Source: Hyphomicrobium sp.
GTDB lineage: Bacteria; Pseudomonadota; Alphaproteobacteria; Rhizobiales; Hyphomicrobiaceae
Length of the DNA stretch: 64,000 bases
Assembly: GCA_013141015.1 (NCBI GenBank)
Contig: JABFRT010000043.1
Location: 17,215 to 81,214 of the forward strand
Reading direction: 5' to 3'
A program made the position numbers and the translations under genes. The notes beneath the pieces were generated by a model. It had not been told where the DNA came from. It was given only the letters and a program-made list of their open reading frames with translations, and ran no database searches. Position 1 is the first letter of the stretch. Each line of letters opens with the position of its first letter. Below, in pieces: positions 1 through 6,273 of this stretch.

Positions 1-156
1 ATACCGGGCGCAAACGGCGTCAAAGTCCGCGTGTCGTTCGACAGCGAGCCCACCCATTCCATCGAGCAGCAGAAAGCCGGCTGGCAAGCCATCCTGACAA
101 ATTTTGCGCGGCACGTGGAAGCCAAGCAAATGAGTGCTGAACGTTCCAATGCATAG
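1..156 (+). CDS. SRPBCC / AHSA1-type domain protein, C-terminal fragment
   Basis: The frame is open from the first base to a TAG at 154-156 and gives 51 residues; the start lies outside the window. The ending QKAGWQAILTNFARHVE resembles the C-terminal helix of AHSA1-type START/SRPBCC proteins, where a tryptophan is followed by a long helix closing the hydrophobic cavity. These small domains bind hydrophobic ligands or act in stress responses; the substrate cannot be inferred. The frame ends 16 bases before the outer palindrome that surrounds IS110 copy 1, so the insertion lies just downstream of an apparently complete 3' end. Confidence 0.6.
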   Translation: MPGANGVKVRVSFDSEPTHSIEQQKAGWQAILTNFARHVEAKQMSAERSNA

Positions 157-172
157 GCCTCGCCGCGTGAAA

Positions 173-210
173 CAGCCCGCGTAGCACGGATCAATCAAAG
201 CGAAGAAATG
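173..210. repeat. Left arm of outer palindrome around IS110 copy 1
   Basis: Bases 173-210 are almost the reverse complement of 1551-1588 on the far side of the IS copy: both contain GTAGCACGGATCA next to CAGCCCGC. The arms are about 38 bases with a handful of mismatches, concentrated near the inner end. The same arm, starting at the IS junction, is present right of copy 2 at 3850-3879, but no matching left arm is seen before copy 2. The arms are read as halves of a palindromic genomic repeat into which the element inserted. Confidence 0.75.
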
Positions 211-256
211 GGCGGGTTAGGTTCCGCCCCTTCACTTGGCGGAACCGTAACCCGCC
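211..256. repeat. Hairpin A (imperfect palindrome) before IS110 copy 1
   Basis: Bases 211-228 pair with 238-256 over 18 positions with one bulged base, leaving a 9-base loop. The architecture (stem of the GGCGGGTTA type with a single bulge) matches hairpin B downstream although the sequence differs. Only the terminal 12 bases of its right arm (245-256) recur before IS copy 2 (2546-2557). Confidence 0.75.
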
Positions 257-296
257 GGCAACAAGTAAGATGTTGCATCGTTCTTTGCCGAGGCTC

Positions 297-370
297 GGCG
301 GATTACGGATTGGCCCCAGAAACCGTACCCAAGAATTCAGAAAACGGCGCAACGCCAATCCTAATCCGCC
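297..370. repeat. Hairpin B, copy 1: conserved stem with variable 39-base loop
   Basis: The left arm 297-314 pairs with 354-370 (17 pairs, one bulged base). The loop at 315-353 is 39 bases and A/C-rich. The stem is identical to the one before copy 2 (2598-2615 with 2652-2668), but the loop sequence and length differ completely apart from a short GCGCAACGCC, which lies at the loop's 3' end here and at its 5' end in copy 2. Confidence 0.8.
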
Positions 371-579
371 CTTGTTATAGCAATCGCGGCTATTATCGCG
401 GGGTTCCGGAAGGAATGCCCTGCCGCAGACTGCAATCGGCAGCAGGGCCGCTGGCGATCTGATCGGACCCGCCCTGAGCCGCTTTTGGCTGCCCCGTAGC
501 GTGATCGCGCCAGCGTCTTCAACAGACCCGGATGGTTGCTGGAACTTTCAGGTTCGCTAACAAGGCAGGGACGACGAAG
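371..579 (+). ncRNA. Candidate IS110 bridge-RNA region, copy 1
   Basis: This roughly 200-base non-coding stretch lies between hairpin B and the transposase start and is almost unchanged between the two copies. It contains a clear hairpin: 417-425 (GCCCTGCCG) pairs with 437-448, with one bulged base and an 11-base loop. IS110-family elements are known to encode a structured bridge RNA in the non-coding part upstream of the transposase. Location and size fit, but the RNA boundaries and the target and donor loops cannot be fixed by eye. Confidence 0.45.
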
Positions 580-1541
580 ATGCAGAATGCTACCACAAAA
601 CCCGCCACGGCTGGAATAGACACTTCGAAAGCTAAGCTCGACATTGCAGTTGCCGGCAACGGTCAATGCTGGCAGGTGCAGAACGCACTCAATGGCTGGC
701 AACAGCTCGCAGCTCATCTCACAAAAGCCGACATCACGCGCGTTGGCATCGAAGCAACAGGCGGATACGAACACGGCGTTGTTGCACATCTCAGGCAACA
801 CGGCTTTACCGTGCTCGTGCTCCAACCCGTTCAGGTCAAAGCCTATGCCCGCATGCATTTGCGGCGCGCCAAGAACGACAAAATCGACGCTGGAACAATT
901 GCTGCCTGTACAGCAGCGCTGAATCAAGACCAACGCCAAAGCGACGAACGGCTCAATGATCTCGCGCAAAATCTCACTTTCGTCGAGCAGATCGAGGAAG
1001 ACATTGCCCGCATCAAAGTCCGCCTTGAACACATCGATCAACCGAGATTGAGGCGCGTGGCAGAGGCCGATATAGCCCGCTTGAAAAAACGCCGCGCCGC
1101 AGAACTTGAGCGCATCGCAGCTTCCCTGCGCACCCACGACGATTTTGCGCGCCGCCTCAATCTCGTCTTGAGCGTGCCAGGCATCGGCGAGCGAACTGCG
1201 ATCTCGCTGATCGTTCGCATGCCTGAACTTGGCCGCGTGTCACGGGAAGAAGCGGCGGCACTCGCAGGGTTTGCACCCTTCGATGATGACAGCGGAAAAC
1301 ACAAAGGTCATCGCCACATTGCAGGCGGAAGAAGCCGTGTCAGGAGGTCGTTGTATGCGCCGCATTGCCCGCCGCATTCCGCTGGAACCCGGCGTTGACC
1401 GCTCTCTACAAACGCCTGACTGCAAAGGGCAAAGCACACAACACGGCACTCACCGCCTGCGCCAGAAAGTTGCTCATTTACGCCAATACTGTCCTGGCCA
1501 GAAACGAACCCTGGATCAAAAATTCAGCGTCGTATCTTTAA
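580..1541 (+). pseudogene. IS110-family transposase, frameshifted
   Basis: The product is collinear with the intact 320-residue transposase of copy 2 and has the same RuvC-like DEDD residues (D14, E58, D100, D103). One C is missing near 1358 (TATGCGCCG here, TATGCCGCCG in copy 2), so the frame shifts after residue about 259 and stops at 1398, losing the last 60 residues of the C-terminal domain. The original C-terminus is still readable in another frame up to the TAA at 1539-1541. The start at 580 was chosen because it puts the first catalytic aspartate at residue 14; an in-frame ATG at 532 would add 16 unusual residues. Confidence 0.85.
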
Positions 1542-1550
1542 TGGTTGCTA

Positions 1551-1588
1551 CAATCCTTCGTTTTGAATGATCCGTGCTACGCGGGCTG
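1551..1588. repeat. Right arm of outer palindrome around IS110 copy 1
   Basis: Reverse complement of 173-210 with a few mismatches. It starts directly after the shared IS end (TGGTTGCTACA) and stops three bases before the stop codon of the leftward gene at 1592, so it could also act as a 3' hairpin half for that transcript. Confidence 0.7.
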
Positions 1589-1591
1589 AGT

Positions 1592-2425
1592 TCATTGCTG
1601 CTTTATTTCACCGGCAGCCTTCCAAGCGCGAGCCAATTTCAGTGCTTGATCCGTAATGGCGCGCCAGTCCTTCATGTAATCTGCCAAGAACTGGATATTG
1701 AACAAAAGCTCATCTGGCCTCGAATAGAAAAATCCTTGGCAGTCGAATAAGCCATGCGGAAATTTTATCCTTCGGTAGCACGTGATCCGCACTTGCTGAT
1801 CGCCATCATCAAACGTGGCGTATTCGAAATTCTCCGGAGCAGCCAAGTGCTTGAATTTCGCCAAGCCGAATTCATCTTCTTGTCTGGGCCAGCCATCAGA
1901 AAATTGTGCGCGCATTTGCTTCAGTGTTTCATAAGGCGTCAAGTTTCCGTCGCCGGGTCGAAGCGGTCTCAGCGACCGCACCATGACAACATGCTGATCG
2001 TCGCGCAGTGGTGGCCAGCCCTCTTCGGGTTTGCGCCACTCGGTGATTGTCAAAGCCTCCATGTCGCGCAGGGAAGGACGCCCGTCAGGCATCCAGAACG
2101 GAAATGCAGTAAGCGGTGCTATGTTCTCACGTTCTGTAGTTGCCTTTAGAAGGTGCGGTCCAAAATATGCTGCAGGGATTCGGAACCGCATCGCATCGAC
2201 CGTCAAAGTCACGTAAGATGCCGGATCCGCGTAACATTCGCTTGGCAAATAGAGCGACGGACTGTCGTGATTTGTACACCGGCCATTGCCGTACTGCGAA
2301 TGACTATCCATGGCACGCCCAACACCACTTTGCTGCGACAACCGATTGGCAACGCGTGTTGAGGCGAGTAGAGCAAGTGCAATCGCGGCTATTGCAGACC
2401 ACAAAACTGCCCATCGCCAAACCAT
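1592..2425 (-). CDS. Hypothetical membrane-anchored protein between the IS110 copies
   Basis: The product has 277 residues and is not recognised. The chosen start (ATG at 2425) follows AAGGCG with 9-base spacing and begins MVWRWAVLWSAIAAIALALL, a single N-terminal membrane segment or uncleaved signal anchor. A further ATG 15 codons upstream is in frame, and the frame stays open further back, so the start is not certain. The rest is soluble, rich in aromatic and charged residues, and has two cysteines near residues 49 and 64 and two more near 214 and 226 that could form disulfides outside the cytoplasm. It is the only gene between two direct IS110 copies and could be cargo of a composite element or simply a bystander. 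Confidence 0.55.
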   Translation of the reverse strand: MVWRWAVLWSAIAAIALALLASTRVANRLSQQSGVGRAMDSHSQYGNGRCTNHDSPSLYLPSECYADPASYVTLTVDAMRFRIPAAYFGPHLLKATTERENIAPLTAFPFWMPDGRPSLRDMEALTITEWRKPEEGWPPLRDDQHVVMVRSLRPLRPGDGNLTPYETLKQMRAQFSDGWPRQEDEFGLAKFKHLAAPENFEYATFDDGDQQVRITCYRRIKFPHGLFDCQGFFYSRPDELLFNIQFLADYMKDWRAITDQALKLARAWKAAGEIKQQ

Positions 2426-2597
2426 TTTTTCTTTCGCCTTTTTCCATGTCCTTTGTACCGATCCGGACACGCCATAAACTGTATCGCAGGTTACACGGGA
2501 GGTAATCGAGCCAATTTTGAAGTCGGCTACACTTGCTTCGACGGGCCGTAACCCGCCGGCAACAAGTAAGATGTTGCATCATTCTTTGCCGAGGCTC

Positions 2598-2668
2598 GGC
2601 GGATTACGGATTGGCGCAACGCCGGAAACACAATCAAAAAGCCATCACACCGCCAATCCTAATCCGCC
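2598..2668. repeat. Hairpin B, copy 2: same stem, different 36-base loop
   Basis: The stem arms 2598-2615 and 2652-2668 are identical to those at 297-314 and 354-370. The loop 2616-2651 is 36 bases and unrelated to the 39-base loop of copy 1 except for GCGCAACGCC at the opposite end. Because the sequence on both sides is nearly invariant between copies, the change is confined to the loop. Confidence 0.8.
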
Positions 2669-2877
2669 CTTGTTATAGCAATCGCGGCTATTATCGCGGG
2701 GTTCCGGAAGGAATGCCCTGCCGCAGACTGCAATCGGCAGCAGGGCCGCTGGCGATCTGATCGGACCCGCCCTGAGCCGCTTTTGGCTGCCCCGTAGCGT
2801 GATCGCGCCAGCGTCTTCATCAGACCCGGATGGTTGCTGGAACTTTCAGGTTCGCTAACAAGGCAGGGACGACGAAG
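2669..2877 (+). ncRNA. Candidate IS110 bridge-RNA region, copy 2
   Basis: Counterpart of 371-579, with one substitution noticed (near 2819). It carries the same hairpin at 2715-2746. It lies directly before an intact transposase, so if a bridge RNA is made in this window, this copy is the more likely functional source. Assignment rests on position in the IS110 family, not on a covariance model. Confidence 0.45.
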
Positions 2878-3840
2878 ATGCAGAATGCTACCACAAAACC
2901 CGCCACGGCTGGAATAGACACTTCGAAAGCTAAGCTCGACATTGCAGTTGCCGGCAACGGTCAATGCTGGCAGGTGCAGAACGCACTCAATGGCTGGCAA
3001 CAGCTCGCAGCTCATCTCACAAAAGCCGACATCACGCGCGTTGGCATCGAAGCAACAGGCGGATACGAACACGGCGTTGTTGCACATCTCAGGCAACACG
3101 GCTTTACCGTGCTCGTGCTCCAACCCGTTCAGGTCAAAGCCTATGCCCGCATGCATTTGCGGCGCGCCAAGAACGACAAAATCGACGCTGGAACAATTGC
3201 TGCCTGTACAGCAGCGCTGAATCAAGACCAACGCCAAAGCGACGAACGGCTCAATGATCTCGCGCAAAATCTCACTTTCGTCGAGCAGATCGAGGAAGAC
3301 ATTGCCCGCATCAAAGTCCGCCTTGAACATATCGATCAACCGAGATTGAGGCGCGTGGCAGAGGCCGATATAGCCCGCTTGAAAAAACGCCGCGCCGCAG
3401 AACTTGAGCGCATCGCAGCTTCCCTGCGCACCCACGACGATTTTGCGCGCCGCCTCAATCTCGTCTTGAGCGTGCCAGGCATCGGCGAGCGAACTGCGAT
3501 CTCGCTGATCGTTCGCATGCCTGAACTTGGCCGCGTGTCACGGGAAGAAGCGGCGGCACTCGCAGGGCTTGCACCCTTCGATGATGACAGCGGAAAACAC
3601 AAAGGTCATCGCCACATTGCAGGCGGAAGAAGCCGTGTCAGGAGGTCGTTGTATGCCGCCGCATTGCCCGCCGCCTTCCGCTGGAACCCGGCGTTGACCG
3701 CTCTCTACAAACGCCTGACTGCAAAGGGCAAAGCACACAACGCGGCACTCACCGCCTGCGCCAGAAAGTTGCTCATTTACGCCAATACTGTCCTGGCCAG
3801 AAACGAACCCTGGATCAAAAATTCAGCGTCGTATCTTTAA
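2878..3840 (+). CDS. IS110-family transposase (DEDD recombinase)
   Basis: The 320-residue enzyme would catalyse RNA-guided insertion and excision of the element. The N-terminal RuvC-like domain (about 1-115) has AGIDTSK (D14), GIEATGGYE (E58) and RAKNDKIDA (D100, D103), the full DEDD set. A helical, charged linker (about 134-190) probably forms a coiled coil. The C-terminal Transposase_20 domain has the helix-hairpin-helix PGIG (200-203) and a serine in DDDSGKHKG (about 238), the region where the conserved C-terminal serine of the family is expected; that exact assignment is from memory. Length is usual for the family. The start at 2878 is preferred over an in-frame ATG at 2830. Confidence 0.92.
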   Translation: MQNATTKPATAGIDTSKAKLDIAVAGNGQCWQVQNALNGWQQLAAHLTKADITRVGIEATGGYEHGVVAHLRQHGFTVLVLQPVQVKAYARMHLRRAKNDKIDAGTIAACTAALNQDQRQSDERLNDLAQNLTFVEQIEEDIARIKVRLEHIDQPRLRRVAEADIARLKKRRAAELERIAASLRTHDDFARRLNLVLSVPGIGERTAISLIVRMPELGRVSREEAAALAGLAPFDDDSGKHKGHRHIAGGRSRVRRSLYAAALPAAFRWNPALTALYKRLTAKGKAHNAALTACARKLLIYANTVLARNEPWIKNSASYL

Positions 3841-3849
3841 TGGTTGCTA

Positions 3850-3879
3850 CATTTCTTCCCTTTGAATGATCCGTGCTAC
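3850..3879. repeat. Palindrome arm right of IS110 copy 2
   Basis: The 30 bases are the reverse complement of 181-210 with two mismatches. The arm begins exactly where similarity to the IS ends, supporting an insertion site inside this repeat family. After it the sequence is that of the interrupted lipase-like gene. Confidence 0.7.
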
Positions 3880-4075
3880 TCGAGCTGCCATCCGCAAGTT
3901 GATAGGCGATTGCGTAGAAGCTGGCGTCAAAACCGGGAGTGCCAGCTGCGGTACCGCTTTGCTGGATCACGGTGGCGCTTCCGATAGAAGTACCCTCAAG
4001 GCCGGTCACCCCCTGATCGTAGCCACGGTTATAAGCATCCATGGCAAGTATTGCCTGCAGCAGGATTGCGTCCAT
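3880..4075 (-). pseudogene. 5' fragment of a lipase-like alpha/beta hydrolase, truncated by IS110
   Basis: From the ATG at 4073-4075 the frame reads MDAILLQAILAMDAYNRGY, then a variable stretch and FYAIAYQLADG, after which palindrome and IS sequence follow. This start and the AYNRGY and FYAIAY blocks resemble the N-terminus of class-3-lipase-like proteins of alphaproteobacteria that open with ILAMDAYNRGY (recalled family pattern, not a search). Only about 65 native residues remain; the catalytic Ser/Asp/His part is missing and was not found in the window. It lies four bases downstream of the lipoprotein gene at 4080-4811, so the two were probably one operon. Confidence 0.6.
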
Positions 4076-4079
4076 TATA

Positions 4080-4811
4080 CTACTCCCGAATTGTAGTGAA
4101 ATTGCCTGCCGCTAGCGAATTGGCGAGCTGGTGTTTGGCCTCAACTGTTTGGTAGCGATTGCCGTCGAATTGTTTGTCAAAGAAGTCTGAAAGCCATGCC
4201 AGTCGCTTTTTAATACCAACAGTCACCGGATCTTTTGTAATCTCGATGATCACGCGCTTCAGGCGCACGCCTTCGCCGAAGCTCGCCGCGAGATTGAGTG
4301 GGTCGACAGTCTCGATGGATTTGGGATCTGTTTCGTCTTTGAACAGAACGAGTTTCGGCAAGATCCAAGCCATCGTTCGTTGTGTCCCAGGTACGATCCA
4401 AGGTTGATCATACGTCAACTCGCGGCGGCCTGAGACCGCTGCGAAATTATAAACGGAACTTGCTCCGGGCAAGTCTGTTTCCGCGTGAAGCCCGAAGATG
4501 TCTTTCAGCATCTCCACATGACCGTCGCCGCCTGGACGAGAAGGCGAGGACAACAAAGCGTACAACGTACCGCGTGGGCCAAGGTCAACGGTCACAGCCT
4601 CGCCCCTTGTAGTGCCCCTAAAGCTGCGTCCGACGATCCCGATCTGCCTCACATAAGTTGCTGCGATAACGCTCGACCCGGTTTTCAATCCTTCTGGCGT
4701 TTCCACTTCATAAGTCATACGGAAATTCACGGTGCGCGCCGGAATCAGGATTTGACAACCTGCATACGAGAGGATGACAAGGATCAGCAGACCTATTCCT
4801 ACCTTCTTCAT
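4080..4811 (-). CDS. Putative lipoprotein of unknown function
   Basis: The product has 243 residues. The start at 4811 was chosen because GAGGCGGG directly precedes it and the protein then begins MKKVGIGLLILVILSYAGC, a lipoprotein signal with a lipobox-like SYAGC. The remainder has no recognised motif; it contains a basic, helix-rich C-terminal half and a possible periplasmic domain. The neighbouring gene downstream (3880-4075) is the stump of a lipase-like protein, which suggests that this lipoprotein was its partner or accessory (inference from adjacency only). Confidence 0.65.
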   Translation of the reverse strand: MKKVGIGLLILVILSYAGCQILIPARTVNFRMTYEVETPEGLKTGSSVIAATYVRQIGIVGRSFRGTTRGEAVTVDLGPRGTLYALLSSPSRPGGDGHVEMLKDIFGLHAETDLPGASSVYNFAAVSGRRELTYDQPWIVPGTQRTMAWILPKLVLFKDETDPKSIETVDPLNLAASFGEGVRLKRVIIEITKDPVTVGIKKRLAWLSDFFDKQFDGNRYQTVEAKHQLANSLAAGNFTTIRE

Positions 4812-4877
4812 CCCGCCTCGCTTCGCTTGCACGCACAAAAAAAGCGGTAGGGGCTCCCGCCCGCTCACCGCTCTTCT

Positions 4878-4951
4878 AGCTTGCGCTTCGGATGCACACC
4901 TGCATCCGCGCTTTTTAGCTGGCGCTTCGGATGCCTACCCGCATCCGCGCT
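4878..4951. repeat. Two tandem hairpins
   Basis: Two units about 39 bases apart (4878-4912 and 4917-4951) each contain GCGCTTCGGATGC and, after a short loop, GCATCCGCGC, giving two near-identical hairpins of about 10 pairs. They lie upstream of the lipoprotein gene. They look like a short palindromic repeat duplicated in tandem; a terminator role is unlikely because no T-run follows on either strand apart from one CTTTTT after unit 1. Confidence 0.65.
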
Positions 4952-5057
4952 ATCTCCGACCATACCCAAATACTAGCACACAAGCGTTGCGCTGTCGAAT
5001 AGTCTTTATACTTAACAATAAAACGAGCGTTTGTTTTGCTTGAGTGGGAAGCGCAAA

Positions 5058-5189
5058 TTGTCATCCCGGCCGGAAAAATAGCGCGAGCGCTATTTTGGAG
5101 AGCCGGGACCCATCGAGCAAAATATTCGACCGTCGAAATCCGGCACATTTGGTCCCGGGTCTCGCAAGAGGGCTCGCCTGGGATGACAA
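5058..5189. repeat. REP-like palindromic element (single copy)
   Basis: The element is bounded by TTGTCATCC and its complement GGATGACAA and contains an inner hairpin at 5077-5098 (AAAATAGCGC, two bases, GCGCTATTTT). On the minus strand it reads CCCGGCTCTCC, inner hairpin, CCGGCCGGGATGAC, closely resembling part of each 368-bp unit at 58945-60745. It lies just beyond the stop of the Sel1-like gene. The stretch 4876-5205 holds these repeats and no gene. Confidence 0.75.
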
Positions 5190-5205
5190 CTTTGGAGCCG
5201 CGCGC

Positions 5206-6273
5206 TTACCGCGGCGTCAGTGACATCGAAGGCGGCGCGCCGGAATCGGATGGCTGGTATGCGGGCGGCGTCGAGATTTCGCGGCCCGCCATATCCGGCG
5301 CAAGGCCAGGGGCCGGCAACGCGCGCTCCGGCTGTGCGCGTTCCATGACCTTGGCCATCGGCAGCACAGCTTCGCCGTTGGCGCAGGTGCGCACCGGTTC
5401 GGCGGCGAGATCGTCAAGCCCGCTCTTGCCGGCAACATTGTCTTTGCGGCGGCTGCCACCGTAGCGGTCATGCCAGTCGGCAACGCGGCCCGTCGCCTGC
5501 TGGCGCACACCTTCTCCGGCATTGCAGAAAATGTTCTGGTAGATGTCTTCGATCCACACGCGCTCATGCAGCGGCGCGTGGGCAACCGCGACGTCGATCA
5601 AGTTCAAAGCCGCAGCTTGATCTTTCGGCACAAACTTTCCGCGCCACATCAAATCGGCGAGGAACGCTTGCGCACCCGCATGGCCCGAACGCGACAGCCG
5701 CCCCAGCCAGTGGCGGCCATTCTCGATCTTGCTCGACGGATCGTCCGGACCGCCAAGCGTGATGTCTGGGCCTTCGCCACGCAGCAGAACTTTCGCCAAT
5801 TCGAACTGCGCGTCTTCGTTGTTGAAGGTCAGCGCGGCCCGCTGCAAGGCGCGATCCGCTTCACGCACGTTTGAGCGCACGCTGGAGTCTGGAATGCCAT
5901 CGCGCAAATAGCTGGAGATGGCCGTCAGCGACTTGGCGGCAATCGGCGCCAGCGTGTCGTCATCAGGGTCGATGTCCTGCAACTCATCGGCCAGGGCTTT
6001 GAAAATTGCATAGGCCTTGCCGTGGTCGGTGTACGAGCCGTCGTTGTCGGCGTAGATGCGCGCCAAATAAAACCGGCCAACCGCAGGATTGGTTTCAGCC
6101 ACGGCTTCAAGGGCCGGAACCGCAATCTCATAATATCCGCCGTTGAACGCGGCGATGCCTTGACGCATGGCGTCGTCGGCGGACTTGAACGTCAAGCCAG
6201 ACGCCGCCAGCGCCGCAGCGGACGCCGCCAACGAGAATACCAATCCTGCAGTGACCTGCTTAAATATCCGCAT
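5206..6273 (-). CDS. Periplasmic Sel1/TPR-repeat protein
   Basis: The product has 355 residues with an N-terminal signal peptide ([20 protein letters not shown], cleavage after about ALA). The body consists of helical pairs with alanine, glycine and tyrosine spacing typical of Sel1-like repeats, for example the blocks with [12 protein letters not shown] and [15 protein letters not shown]. The C-terminal 60 residues are proline-rich and low in complexity. Sel1 proteins act as scaffolds; no enzymatic motif is seen. The start at 6273 overlaps the last 14 bases of ilvD and coincides with the signal peptide, so translational coupling is likely. A longer frame (to 6360) would run deep into ilvD and hide the signal peptide. 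Confidence 0.75.
   Translation of the reverse strand: MRIFKQVTAGLVFSLAASAAALAASGLTFKSADDAMRQGIAAFNGGYYEIAVPALEAVAETNPAVGRFYLARIYADNDGSYTDHGKAYAIFKALADELQDIDPDDDTLAPIAAKSLTAISSYLRDGIPDSSVRSNVREADRALQRAALTFNNEDAQFELAKVLLRGEGPDITLGGPDDPSSKIENGRHWLGRLSRSGHAGAQAFLADLMWRGKFVPKDQAAALNLIDVAVAHAPLHERVWIEDIYQNIFCNAGEGVRQQATGRVADWHDRYGGSRRKDNVAGKSGLDDLAAEPVRTCANGEAVLPMAKVMERAQPERALPAPGLAPDMAGREISTPPAYQPSDSGAPPSMSLTPR

Larger units (their letters stand above)
245..1552 (+). mobile_element. IS110-family insertion sequence, copy 1 (defective)
   Basis: The stretch shared with copy 2 starts at 245 and ends at about 1552, roughly 1.3 kb. Outside the hairpin-B loop (315-353) the two copies differ at only a few positions. 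True ends are uncertain, because IS110 elements lack classical terminal repeats and the shared stretch may include flanking genomic repeat. Order: non-coding 5' region of about 330 bases with hairpins, then the transposase pseudogene at 580-1541. A single-base deletion near 1358 disables the transposase. Confidence 0.8.
2546..3851 (+). mobile_element. IS110-family insertion sequence, copy 2 (intact)
   Basis: About 1.3 kb, in the same orientation as copy 1 and, outside the hairpin-B loop, different from it at only a few positions. The 5' non-coding part contains hairpin B with another loop, and the transposase is complete. The right junction (TGGTTGCTACA) is followed by the same palindrome arm as copy 1. 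On the left the shared sequence begins inside what is hairpin A's right arm at copy 1, and no outer left arm is visible. It truncates the lipase-like gene at 3880-4075. Confidence 0.85.

Noticed and set aside
315..353. Base complementarity of the hairpin-B loop with each copy's right flank
   Set aside because: Copy 1 has a short suggestive match (AAAACG against CGTTTT), but copy 2 does not repeat it, so the match may be chance.
361..1137. 258-residue minus-strand frame opposite the transposase (and 2659-3435 in copy 2)
   Set aside because: It is the antisense shadow of the transposase, has no ribosome-binding site and depends on the IS sequence, not on selection for this frame.
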